The notes beneath the pieces are model-generated. The model worked only from the letters and a program-made list of their open reading frames with translations, did not search any database and had not been told where the DNA came from. DNA of 64,000 nt from Heterostelium multicystogenum. Lineage: Eukaryota > Evosea > Eumycetozoa > Acytosteliales > Acytosteliaceae. Location of the stretch: NCBI GenBank assembly GCA_003667245.1, contig RCNN01000169.1, forward strand, positions 1-64,000. The letters run 5' to 3'. The translations under genes and the position numbers were made by a program. Shown one piece after another: positions 49,560 to 61,146 of the stretch; within the stretch, counting starts at the first letter, position 1, and each line of letters starts with the position of its first letter.

Positions 49560-52219
49560 TCATTTTATTCCAATCATTACTAAACCTTCTTTCGAAGTTT
49601 CCAATGCAACTAAATATTCGTTCTGTTTGTTACCGTCGTTTTTGTACTTGTTGATTTCGTTGTTGGGGCCTGGTCCCAACACTACGAATGAGCATTGAGT
49701 TTCTGGTCATAGCCTCGTAAATTTGTGTCAGTGATTTGTCGATGCTTGCAAAGAGATCAAATACCTTTTGATCTGTTGGTATGGTATCCATTGAGTTCAA
49801 TTCTTTTTATAATAGATGGGTCAATAGAAGTTGATGCTGTAGTCGTGGTGGTTGTAGATTCATTAGAAGTTGTAATTATTTCCTCATTTCCATCTTTATC
49901 TTTAGTTGTTTTAATGGTTGTTATAGTTGTAACTGTTTGTTGTTGTTGCTGTTGTTGTTGTTTGCTCGAGTCTCTCCAAACTAAGTAGTCCCAATGGTTT
50001 CTGTATGGTTTTATTCCAGTGATTTGTAATATTCACCAATTTGGTTGAGTCGGAGACATATAAAATCGGATGAGCCTTTGACTTGCTTGGTTGCTTTCTC
50101 TGTTATCTGTTGATCGTTTGCACATTTGATGCATGATACAACGGTTGTAGAGTACTGGTTGATCTCCTCGATAGTGTCAATGAATGAAGATTTCTTTTTG
50201 TATTGATGAAGACGGTTGAATATGCTGTCGCAGCTTTCCATCTTTGTAGCAAAAGTTCTTTCCTTTGGAGATCTTCAGCTTGACCAAATCCATGACAGCA
50301 TTGGCGTCTTCGATTGAGGAGTGTCCTCCGCTGCCTGCCTGGATTACACGTGATAAATACTTTTTGGTGAGATATCGAAGAGGGAATTTTGCAGAGGATC
50401 CAGTTGGATAGATGACCGAGGTATCAATAACACGGTCGTGAATAAACTTCATTGCTTTCAAATCGTTTTCCAATGAATGTCCAATTAAAATAGTCTTCTT
50501 ATTAATGAGTCCAAGCAGTTTTTGTTGAATATCGGCAAGAGTAGTTGTCACGTTCTGCAAAGTCTTGGCAGTGATTCCACTAAAACTGTGTGAGATAATC
50601 TGTAATCTCGTTCTTTGGCTTGACATAACTCATCAAGAATAACCTCTTTTTTCTCATTAACAATACTGATTCTCGTCAGCTCTAATCCTTCGTTTGTTCT
50701 ACACATTTCACAATCTACTGCAAACATTTTCAAATTCGCCTTCCTTTTCTTTTCCTGTTGTATCGCTATTTGATTTAGCTGTATCTGTTGTTGTAGACGT
50801 AGCTGTTGCTGTTGCTGTGGTTGTAGTTGTAGTTGCTGTAATGGTCATGGAGGAATCATCGTTATCTCCAGATGTAGCCACCACGCTAATGGTGTTCCCT
50901 TCAGTTATAGTAGTAGATTGAACCCAACCTTCCATTGATCCATTGACTCTAGCCAAAGGATAACCGTTCTCAATCAATTCATATTCAGTAAGAATATAGT
51001 GTGAAGCTGGCTGCAAATGAACTATATAATAATAACAATATATACCAAGCTAAGTAAATCTCTTTGATAATAATATCAAACAATCCTACTTTTGTAGTAC
51101 CTACCCTTCTGTGTCTTATTATTTGTTTTCTTTGTGTTGTACTTTGACGTTGAATAGACTATGATACAGCGATGCCGACGGTTGGAGTGGAGTCTGACCT
51201 TGATATCCAAGCTCCATTGTATTCGGTAGTTTATCTTCAAACCATTGCTTTCCGGTGAGCAAGCAGACCTTCTCGTAGGTAAGCATACTTATGCCCGGAA
51301 TGCTGACCAACACCAGTTTCTGAAGCAAAGGTTTATTTCGAGTGAAGATCCACGATGGAATCGACAGTTGGAAGTCACTCATCATCCACATAATATAATG
51401 CTGCAAATCCTTGACTGTACAAACTTTTCTCTTTTTCTTTCAACATAGTGACCTCTACTTTTGCCTAGATTAGATCGATATTAGTTAGTTGAACTACAAT
51501 GTTGTTTCTTCCGACGCCGCCGCCACCGCCGCCTAACAAAGATAGTCCATACATCTGCTCCATATACATCGATTGGATTGAAAAGAGATTGTTGATTTGG
51601 TCAGGTTTAAACAGTAGGCATCTTATTGATATTGTTGCTTTTAGTTGATGCTGCATTCTTCTTCTTTTTCTTCTTATTTGTAACTATTTGTGGCTTTTCT
51701 TTTTTCTGTTTCTTTTGTTTCATGTTTGTATCTAATATAATCAATCAATCATCAATCATCATAATAATAATATTATAATATTATTAGAACTGTATATTTT
51801 AATCAATCAAACGACTGTTAGTTAATTTGCTCCTTAATAATAATAGGAATGAAATATACATACCGGATAGATCCTCATCACTACTATATAGGAAAGTACA
51901 CACCAAATTTATTTGTAATGTCATTGTATCACTATTACCTGATACTATATTATCTATTGGTTGTACAACTATTTGCTGTTGTTTTGTTGTTTTGCTTGGA
52001 ATCCGGTTTATTTTCTTTTCTTTTTTCTTTTCTTTTTTATTGATTGTACTATTTGTTATTTTTATATCAGTTGCCGATGATGTAGTCGACTCTATACTAT
52101 TATTATTATTATTATTTTTTTTATCGGGTGAAGTAGTTGTAATATTATTATTAGTAGTAAGTAGTATTAGTTGTATTAAGTGTAATATCTGATGATAATG
52201 ATAATGATGATTCGATCAT
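49560..52219 (-). CDS. REXO1/Rex-type DEDDh RNA exonuclease
   Basis: A 3'-5' RNA exonuclease of the REXO1/REXO5 (Rex1/Rex3) family, expected in rRNA/tRNA/snRNA end maturation. The catalytic domain shows Exo I MFAVDCEM (about 50730), Exo II LIGHSLENDLKAM (about 50470) and Exo III SSIEDANAVMDL (about 50310). The N-terminal exon (start 52219, Asn/Lys/Thr-rich, basic KKEKKKEKK cluster) is followed by an intron (GTATGT...TATATTAG) and a second basic cluster near 51720, both like nuclear/nucleolar signals. Upstream of the nuclease, YILTEYELIENGYPLARV matches the conserved pre-nuclease segment. A polyQ/Thr linker (about 49900-49960) precedes a C-terminal piece (QKVFDLFASIDKSLTQIY; FVVLGPGPNNEI) and stop 49560-49562. 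Several one-base slips (about 50640, 50250, 49800, 49690). Confidence 0.82.
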
Positions 52220-52594
52220 TGTTGTGTTATTTTTAAAATCTAAGTAGTAGTGTGAACTATCTAATTTCCAATTTATTTTTTTTAATTAATATTATTATTA
52301 GCTGTTGTTGTTATATGAACATAATAATATTATGATTTGAGTAACAACATACAACTCATTGAATAGTCTGTGAAAACCGAACGAATCAAATTTAATTTAA
52401 AAAACAATTTGATTTGATAAAACTACGCCTCAAAACGACCTCACTCAATAAAGTTCAGTTGATAATTAATCTTAATTAATGAAGTAGAATGATATAAATT
52501 GTTTATATTAATATATTATACAAAGTATTATTATTATTTGATATTTTAATTATGATTTGATTTGAAATGATTTGTATTATTTTTTTGATTTTGT

Positions 52595-53919
52595 TTAGAG
52601 CTTTGATTTTTGCATGATGTTTACCAAGTTTGGTGGCAAGTCCCATGTTTCCTTGAATCTTTAATTTACCCTTCATGAAAGCAGTTTGTGGATTCAATTT
52701 ACCCTTCATGATATCGACAAAGTCAGCATCGGAGGCTGTGATGGTAACGTTTGGCTTGCTGGTTTCTCCAACAGCGACGGAACCAGAACCAGTCTTGAGA
52801 TCGATGGTCCAGATTTGGGTCTTACCATCAAGGGTGACCTTGATTTGGTAGATACCGTTGATCTTCTTGACCAAATCGGCCACCGTTTGGTGGCGATGGT
52901 CTTTTGGATCTCTTCAAAGATGGCGGAGGCCTTGTAACCGGCTACAGTGACGCTGGCGCTGGCAGCTGGAGCAGCAGAAGCAGATGGGGCAGCTTGGGCT
53001 GGCTTTGAAGCTCAATGTTTGGGCTGGTTGTTGGTTAACGGCAGCCATGATACCAGAGACTGACTCTGGAGCAGAGGTTGGGTATTGTGGATTGGAGAAG
53101 TCAGAGATGGCTTGGAATTGCTCCTTGACCTTCTCGCAGTGATTTGTGGGATGAAAACACCAGCGGATCTTTGCAAACGAACCTTGCTGACCCAACCAGC
53201 AACCGACCTCAAAGACTGAACCAGTCTCGGTGGTGGACTCGTGACACAAGTATAAGACTAATGGTACAACATATTCTGGCTTCATTAACTCCAAGATTTC
53301 TGGTGGCATGATAGTCTCTGTCATTCTGGAAGCAGCAACTGGTGCGATGGCATTGCAGTTGATGTTTCTGGCCTTACCTTCTTGGGCCAAAGTGTTGGAC
53401 AAACCAACCAAAGACAACTTCATTGATGAGTAGTTGGCTTGACCGAAGTTACCATAAAGACCGGCAGCAGATGAGGTCATGATGATACGACCAAACTTGT
53501 TGTCACGCATGTGGTTCCAGGCGGCACGGGTCAACTTGTAAGCACCCTTGCAGTGGACACGGTAGACCAAGTCCCAGTCAGAGTCAGTCATCTTACCGAA
53601 TGAGACGTCTCTCAAGATACCGGCGTTGTTGATGAGGATATCGACACGACCAAAGCTGTTCAAAGCGGTGGCAACGATCTTCTCACCATCCTCAACACTG
53701 TCGTAGTTGGCAACGGCAATACCACCGGCAGCCTTGATTTCATTGACAACCTTATCGGCAGCCTTTTGGTCCTTACCCTCACCGCTTGAGGCGACACCCA
53801 AATCATTTACAACAACCTTTGCTCCACGCTTAGCGAAATTCCAAAGCGTAGACACGACCCAATCCACCACCGGCACCAGTAATGATAACAACTCTATCCT
53901 TGAATGATAATTCTGCCAT
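52595..53919 (-). CDS. mfeA: Peroxisomal multifunctional enzyme MFE-1 (SDR + SCP2)
   Basis: A 17beta-HSD4-type 3-hydroxyacyl-CoA dehydrogenase fused to a sterol-carrier-2 domain. The start is at 53919 ([15 protein letters not shown]). The NAD-binding Rossmann motif TGAGGGLG is followed by NDLG, NNAG and the SDR catalytic set: Ser in SSAAGLYG, and Tyr and Lys in NYSSMKL. The SCP2 domain follows ([36 protein letters not shown]). As in the Dictyostelium protein, and unlike the animal enzyme, there is no hydratase domain between them. As printed, the frame runs on to 52503 through low-complexity sequence. Removing one A from the A5 run at 52608-52612 ends the protein in HHAKSKL at TAA 52595-52597, a canonical PTS1. 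Other one-base slips lie near 53860, 53215, 53140 and 52905. It acts in peroxisomal fatty-acid beta-oxidation. Confidence 0.9.
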
Positions 53920-54759
53920 TGTTCTTTATATTTATATCTATTTATCTATCTAATAATAATAATTAAACAGCAAATTTTGATTAATAAACGGATTTAAATT
54001 GAAATTGAACTAACAATTCATAAAAAAAAGGAATTTTGTTTTTATAAACTAGTTTTATTGTCTTATCTTATCTTCATTCATTCATTCATTTTTGATATTT
54101 ATAATAAATACGTGTATAAATATATAGATATTAAATATCTATGTAGAGCTTGTTATTGAACAATGAAATATTGAAAATAACAAACATGTTCATCAATATT
54201 CTTCTTCTTTTTCATCGCAATATATATATATATGGTTACAATGACATTGACAATAATATTATAACTATTGTGTTGAGTAATAATAAGTAATAATAACTAG
54301 AGGATTATTATACTTACATAATGATAATAATATTAATAGTAGTATAATTTATTTTATTGATTCTATTTTACTTTGTTATAGAATGTTGAATAAATTTATA
54401 TGATAAATTCAAATTTCTGTTTTTCTTGTTCATCATTCATTCAATCCAACACACTCCCCAAATTAATTAAAAAAAATAAAAAATAATGTGGTACATCTTT
54501 TTTTTCACCATCTTTCTCCAAAAGGAGTAAATTTTGTCAAATGAGATTTTTTAATGCTCATAATTCAGTTTTTACTTTACCGACTGCAGCATGAATGAAA
54601 TTTAGCAATTCATTAAAATCAGATTTCTTTAGATTTACGTACTTCCTTTTCATAATGACTCCTACTTCTGTTGTTTTATTTTAGATAGATATTTAATATA
54701 TTTCATAGGAACAAAAAGTTAATTTAAGAGACATTTTTATAATTCGACATTATATTATT
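53920..54759. other. AT-rich spacer
   Basis: The mfeA 5' flank and beyond. A/T tracts, a (TA)n patch at about 54221-54232 and TCAT repeats near 54075-54090. No gene is supported. Confidence 0.45.
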
Positions 54760-54968
54760 ATGGACAACCTTGGTAAGTTATTTATTCTTTCTGGATTCCA
54801 ATCTCTTACTATCATTGACAAATGATCTTGTCATAGGATTTCATTATTATTAAATGATCATCATTATCCCACCAAATCATCTAAAATGACACATATTCTA
54901 ATATTCTTTTAGCCTCATTAAAGTTGAAAGCTGTGGTGTATTCGGATGATCAATGTAAAGTCAAGTGA
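54760..54968 (+). CDS. Possible spliced micro-ORF (22 aa)
   Basis: ATG at 54760, a perfect GTAAGT donor at 54773, an acceptor ATTCTTTTAG at 54912 and an in-frame second exon ending at TGA 54966-54968 (MDNL then ASLKLKAVVYSDDQ). Splice signals are good, but the peptide is tiny. With a one-base change it would read on as KSSESSSTVDRYPSAIERF to about 55023. It may be a very small gene or a chance pattern. Confidence 0.25.
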
Positions 54969-55532
54969 AAGTTCATCTACTGTAGATAGGTATCCATCTG
55001 CAATAGAAAGATTTTTACTTTGATATGGAGTAAATTTAAAAATATAAATTAAAATTACTTTTTTAAATACGATTATTTTGGAATCCTCTATCAATCAATC
55101 AATAAACAAACTATTGTAAGTATTTAGGGTAAAGTAGTTATATTTTAGGAAAATGACAGAATAAAATCCGAAAAAACATATTAATACAAATTAATTATGT
55201 CACTAAGGCTTTGGAAAATATCTTTATAAGTGATGGACTAAGTTTTTGGTGAAAGTTTAGGATTTCCACTTTATTTTATTTGGAAGTAGTCATTTAGGAC
55301 TTCCTATTCATTTAAATAATCATAGAATATTTGTAACGTTATGAAATCAATAAATATTTAAATATTATTTTTGTTTAATTTCTTTTGTTTGGTTGTTTTG
55401 CTTGAGGAAGTGTTGCAATGTTTTATTCCTCATCCAGTCATCCCTCAGATCATTTCTCTTCTTTCCATCCATAACAACTTTGGTTCCAAATTTTTTATCA
55501 ACACAAATTTGAAAAATTTTTCAAAAATTGAA
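54969..55532. other. AT-rich spacer, SHPRH-like gene 5' flank
   Basis: No gene seen. T-rich sequence near 55365-55395 precedes the start of the helicase gene. Confidence 0.45.
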
Positions 55533-58500
55533 ATGGACGAACAAAGTAATAGTAATAACAATGAAGATAAGAGGATAGGCGATGAAGTTGACCACGATAG
55601 CAACAGCCCAGCGTTGCTGGTGTAAATAGAAGAAAGAGAAAAACCAACAAAGCTAACCAATAGAGAGTTAAGAGAGAATACTTGGTCAATAAATGTTAAC
55701 CGAGAAAAAGTTTTAGAAAAAGAGAAAGAGAAAGAGAATGAGATAGAAAAAGATAGAGTCAATGATAATGAAGTTGATGTTGGTGCATCTGATAAGAAGA
55801 GATTGAAAACAGATCATGTCGAAGTAGAAGTGGCTGTGGATGTGGATGGTGTTGATACTGTTGATGACCCTGCGGAAGATGTTGAGGATGCTCATCTGGA
55901 GGCTGAGCCTGTTGTTGACTATGACAGGTTACCACTGACCATCAAAACAAAGACAACAAAGAAAGGCAAGAAGAAAGGCAAGAAGATGAGTGCTGCATCT
56001 AGTGTTGGTCATTTAATAAGCTTCTTGGATAATAGCACTGAAGATACTGTGGATATTTTCATAGGTGACATTTCATTGTATTCTAAATCTAAACTATCTA
56101 AATGTATGTTTATTGCGTACATTAGGTATTCTATACAGCAATACTGATGCATATTGTTATATATAATATTCTAGATACTGGAATATACTTGTTTTGCTCT
56201 CCTGATTCTAGCAAATATGATGGTGATAGAGTGATGCCTGCATACATTGCAGACCACAACTCTCGTAGAATCATAGATTGTACTGTTCAGTGCCAGTCTA
56301 ATGTATTCCATGATTTACTCTATCTTGTTACACAGAAATACATCACTATCAAATATATCAATTGTAACACTGGTGAGCATAGTAGCAGCAACAGCAGTAG
56401 CAGTGGTCGAAACCAATTAAACCTTTCAATGCAGGTATATTTAACAGATGCTGCATTTGAAGAGATCGAAGACGACGAAGATGCCTCAATGCTTGTTTAG
56501 TAGTCGACAGAACAAATGTTTGAAATCTGTCTTAAACTATTTCCTAAACATCAGTGACAACCCAGTCATTGAGGACGATGAAGAAGATAATGCGGATGTT
56601 GATATTGATGGTGATGCTCTCAATGTTTCAAATGAAATAGTCATGGTTGATGTCGATCAACCAGATAATACAGACCAAAGTAACGATCAATCGAGCAGCA
56701 ACTGCAACGCCAATGGCAATATCAATAGCAATAGCAATCACAATGGAAATAACAATGGCAATATTGACAACGACGAAAATAACAATAGTAATGGAGATGG
56801 AGCAAATAATGAATCATTGAATGAGTCATTTCAATTCCCATCTTCTTCAATATTTGATGACGACAAAAGCAAAGAGTCGAATGAATTTGCTTTCGATCCA
56901 AAGATTATTTATGAGAGGGTGCTTCCTCCAATGGATTCTATCGAGTTTGATAAGGATATATTGGCTCAGGGCGGCATTGTAAGCAAGCTCAAATCCTATC
57001 AACTCAAGACTGTGAATTGGATGTATCAGCGTGAGATCTCACCAGATATTAACATAGCATTGGAAATTGGAGATGGAGCACTGTTGCATCCACTTTGGAA
57101 GAAAATATCATTTGGTCAAAATGAATTCTATTATAATGAGTATGTTGGCCGACTCTCGCATCTTCCAGTGCTTGGAAATCCAGTGATCCAAGTTCCAGGT
57201 GGCATTCTTGCAGATGAGCCTGGAATAGGAAAGACCGTCGAGTTTCTAAGTTTAGTTGCAGCTCATCCAAAACAAGATCAGAAGACTAAAGTGCTGGAGA
57301 AAGGAAAACTGGAAGCAACGGAAGCCGAGATGCTTACTATAAAGAAGCCACGCGATATTGTCGAGTACAAGAATGAGAAGAACGAAATTATTGCATGCAT
57401 CTGTGAGAAAGACCAAGATGAGCATGATCGTTACAGCTTGTGGGTTCAGTGTGACAAGTGCCAACGCTGGCAGAACGTTAGTTGCGTTGGATCTCGCTAT
57501 AAGTCTATTAGTGATTACTACTTTTGTAACTATTGTACCGATCCGGATAGAAAGAAATATGAAGGGCAAACAACTTCAGATTCAACAACAAAAGTTGCAC
57601 AGCCAGAGGAATAAAGGAGAGAAGGAATGGTTTAGAGACACCCTTTTGGAAAGCAAAGCTACATTGATAGTTGCACCTTCACCTATATTCCTTCAATGGA
57701 TCGATGAGATAAAGAAGCATACAGGAAACCATTTTAAAGTTAAGGAATACCATGGAATTTATAAGGAGACCGTATCACCATACGATTTGGCAGAGTACGA
57801 TATCGTTATAACCACCTATGAGACACTCTCAAAAGAAGCACATTGTGTTAATCCAATCAAAAAGACTAATCAGCTTCGATATGTTAGAGTTGAAGCACCA
57901 AAATCACCTCTTGTTTGTCTAAAGTGGTGGAGAATCTGTTTGGATGAAGTACAGATGGTCGAGTCAGGCTCAGCCAAGTATATAGAGATACTCATGGCGC
58001 TACAGGCAGTGAATCGATGGGGATTGTCAGGTACTCCCATTCAAAAAGGATTGAATGATTTGTATTCACTTATTCAATTTCTGCGAGTGACACCTTTTAC
58101 AGAGAAATTCTGGTGGAAAAACGCAATTGCTCTCAAGTTTGCAAGAAATGACGGTGAAACCATCGAGTATTTAGTCAACTTACTCAAGCAAATTATGCTG
58201 AGGACTACGAAGCAGTTGGTGGCAGGAGAACTTAACTTACCAGGCCAATATGACAAGGACACAAAGCTCCTCAACTTCAGTGTTGTAGAAAGGCTTTATT
58301 ACCAAAGAAAAGCAAATGAATGTTCGTTAGCAGCAAGAATATTATTCAACAAGATCTTTAATCGTAAGAAAAAGAATGGAAGCATGGCTTTGACCACCAC
58401 TGAAATCTCAAAGATATTGAGTCCATTGCTTATACTCAGGCAAACCTGTCAGCATCCCCAGGTTGGAAGCAAGGGGGCACGTAACCTCCAAAAGAATACA

Positions 58501-60832
58501 ATGACAATGGACGAGCTATTAGAGCGGTTGGTAGAGAATGCTTCTTTAGAATGCAAGAATGCACAGAAAGACCTGGTACATGCATACAATTGTTTGGCAG
58601 CTGGACAGGTCATCAAGAAAGATCACAACGCAGCAGCAACATTCTATCGTGAATCTCTAGATTTGATCGAAGGAAATATGCATCTTTATAAGCCAGAGTG
58701 GTATCAACACTTGCATGTTCTTTACAATCTCGATTATCTTGTAAAGCAAAACAAACTTACTATCCATACTCTACGAGACGATAAATATGGCGAAGAGGCA
58801 GAGCAAATCAAATTGGCTTACCAGGAAAAGAAGCAAATGATTATGGCGAGAGATGAAACTGCAATGAAAGCAGAAATTCAAAAGACCAATGAAATGATGG
58901 TTCAATTTGAGAGTTTCCTCAAAAATATCGAATGGTGGAGCAAGTCGATTGATCTACTTGTCAAGAATGATATGAAAACTGCTTTGTTTGATAAGATCAC
59001 AACAGAGTTGACACAGCCCCATGTATTCAAGCATAATCAACATGTATTGCTCAACAAATTCAAAGAGCCATCTGGATTGGTATTCATTTTATCCAACAAT
59101 ATTTATGGAATGTTTAGAGACCGTTTCAAATTCAATGAAGTTATGTTGCCATTATCCAAGTCATTTAGTCCTCAAGATGTCGAATTGTCTGTGAACTGTG
59201 CATATTGCAGAGACAAAAAGACAAGAAGGGGACCTCAGTGTGGACACTGTAAAGCCAATGCCTATATGATTGAATATCAAGAGAAGCTATTCTCGACAAA
59301 GCACAAAACAGAACGTGAGAGAATGGAATCTCTGTTCCTTTTTGACGACCAACCTACAGAAAATATTGGAGCGAATGAAGATTCATCAGTTAAAGATTTG
59401 GATAATGATAACAGCAACGGTGAACCATCCAATGATACTAATAATGAAGAGAGTGGCACCAATAGTAATAGTATGTTGGATGACACTATCTTCCAGATCC
59501 AAGAAAAGACTACGACCATAGTAAACTCAGAGGTGGAAATAGCGTTGAAGATTATCAGTCAAATGGTCAAGCCATTTGATAAAACACTTGCCAAAGAGGG
59601 TGCCAATCATCTAAATTTAATCAAACAGATGAAGAAGGAACTACGTGCCTCTAGAGATCTCTGGTCATCATCAAAAGATTACCTAAATTCATTCGATGAG
59701 ATTGACTCGGCAATCATCAGAATCAGAGAGCGATATCAAGGTGAAATAGTTGCTCCACATCAGGAAATGTTTACACTTAAACCTCTGGAAGTCAATCCAT
59801 TTATCGAGAGATTCCAAACCGAGAAAAAAAGAGCACTTGAAAACTATAAGAAGTTCTATACTCAACTTTCATATATAAAGAAGATATCGGACTCTAAAAA
59901 GAAACAAAAGCAATCAACTTTAGAAAAAGATAACAACAATAGCACAGATGAAGCAGCCACTATAACAACTACAACTACAACCACTACAACTACAACCACA
60001 ACTACCAATGAAGAAAAAAAGACTGAAGAAGAGCAAACCTGTATTATTTGCCAGGAACCATTTGGAACAGAAGTTGTTTTATTGATGTGTGGACATACAT
60101 TTTGCTACGAAGTATGTTACAAGATTGAAATGTTTGAACGTAATAGACTAATGTTTTTGAATCATAATTTAGTGTATTATGTACATGATCGAAAGAGTGC
60201 CAAACGCTCAAACCCTTCAGTGCCCGATATGTAGAACAAGAGTTAACATTGATGAAATCTCATATATCAGCCAGAGTGAAGATGAAGCAATGCAAAACAA
60301 TTTTAGAATCAAAGGATCATGGGGAACAAAGATTGAATCTGTCATTTCAACATTGATGTCAATCAATCAAAGAAATCCCAACGACAAAACCATCATATTT
60401 TCACAGTGGTCAGATGTATTGGAAATCATTTCGCGAGCACTCAATGAGAATAGTATCAAGCATGAGCGTGGTGATAAATCAAGTGGCATTCATTTCCAGG
60501 ACTCAATTTCAAGATTCAGAAAAGATCCGGCGATCAACGTTCTGTTGTTGCCTATCAAGAAAGGTGCGAATGGTCTAAACATTATAGAAGCCACCCACAT
60601 CTTTATTGTTGAACCTCTTTTGAATCCAGCAGTCGAAGCACAAGCTATCAATCGTATACATCGTTTCGGACAAGAGAAAGAAAGTTTCATACACCGATTC
60701 ATCATAAAGAATACAATTGAAGAGAAAGTCGTTCGAATGAGCAAAGATAAATCAATTGATGACTGGAAAATGGCTAAAGAAAAAGATAGTCAACTTTTAA
60801 CTAAAACAGATTTAGAATTTTTAATGGAATAA
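55533..60832 (+). CDS. SHPRH-like SNF2 ATPase / RING E3 ligase (Rad5 family)
   Basis: A DNA-damage-tolerance factor: SHPRH/Rad5 proteins polyubiquitinate PCNA and remodel stalled forks. In order: an acidic low-complexity N-terminus (start 55533); a conserved region with TGIYLFCSP; an Asn/Asp-rich spacer; a SNF2 ATPase with Walker A DEPGIGKT (57213-57236); a PHD finger inserted after it (CICEKD...CDKCQRW...CNYC, 57397-57540) as in SHPRH; motif II LDEVQMVES; LSGTPIQ; a second minor domain with Cys pairs (CAYCRDKK, CGHCKAN); a poly-Thr tract (59965-60007); RING CIICQEPF...CGHTFCYECI...CPICR; and helicase-C IIFSQW, NVLLLPIKKGANGLN, NRIHRFGQ. The RING is completed by splicing the intron 60112-60172 (GTATGT...AATTTAG). 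One-base slips lie near 55620, 56495 and 57612 (A run). Motif II is DEVQ rather than DEAQ/DEAH. Confidence 0.9.
59960..60007 (+). repeat. ACA/ACT/ACC trinucleotide run encoding poly-Thr
   Basis: Encodes about 15 consecutive Thr in the SHPRH-like protein, between the ATPase insert and the RING. It is a typical dictyostelid expanded-codon tract. Confidence 0.8.
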
Positions 60833-61146
60833 AGAATAATCAATCGCATAGCAAATGGACCCTGTAGGTTCCAAAAAAGTATTTAGTGCAATACCATTCT
60901 AGATAATTTCGGTTTTGTATTTTTTTGTAAAAGGTATTGCGTATCCTGGTAAAAACAACAATCAGATTTTTTATGATAAAATTTTAATTTGTCAAGGTGT
61001 GTGAAAACCATTGATCCCGATTAACTTTGTTGGTGGAGTAATCAATCAATCAATCATTCACATTCATTTCATTTTTAGTTAATCTTTGATTTAGAATCAT
61101 CTGCACCCATATTATATATAAGATAGATAGATTGATTGATTGATAA
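60833..61146. other. Spacer, glucosidase promoter
   Basis: Contains AATC repeats (61041-61056) and AT tracts. No gene is supported. Confidence 0.4.

Noticed and set aside
51827..52192. Plus-strand ORF rich in Leu/Phe/Val that looks like a membrane protein
   Set aside because: It is the antisense of the Asn/Lys/Thr-rich first exon of the REXO-type gene. Runs of AAT/AAA codons read as hydrophobic on the other strand.
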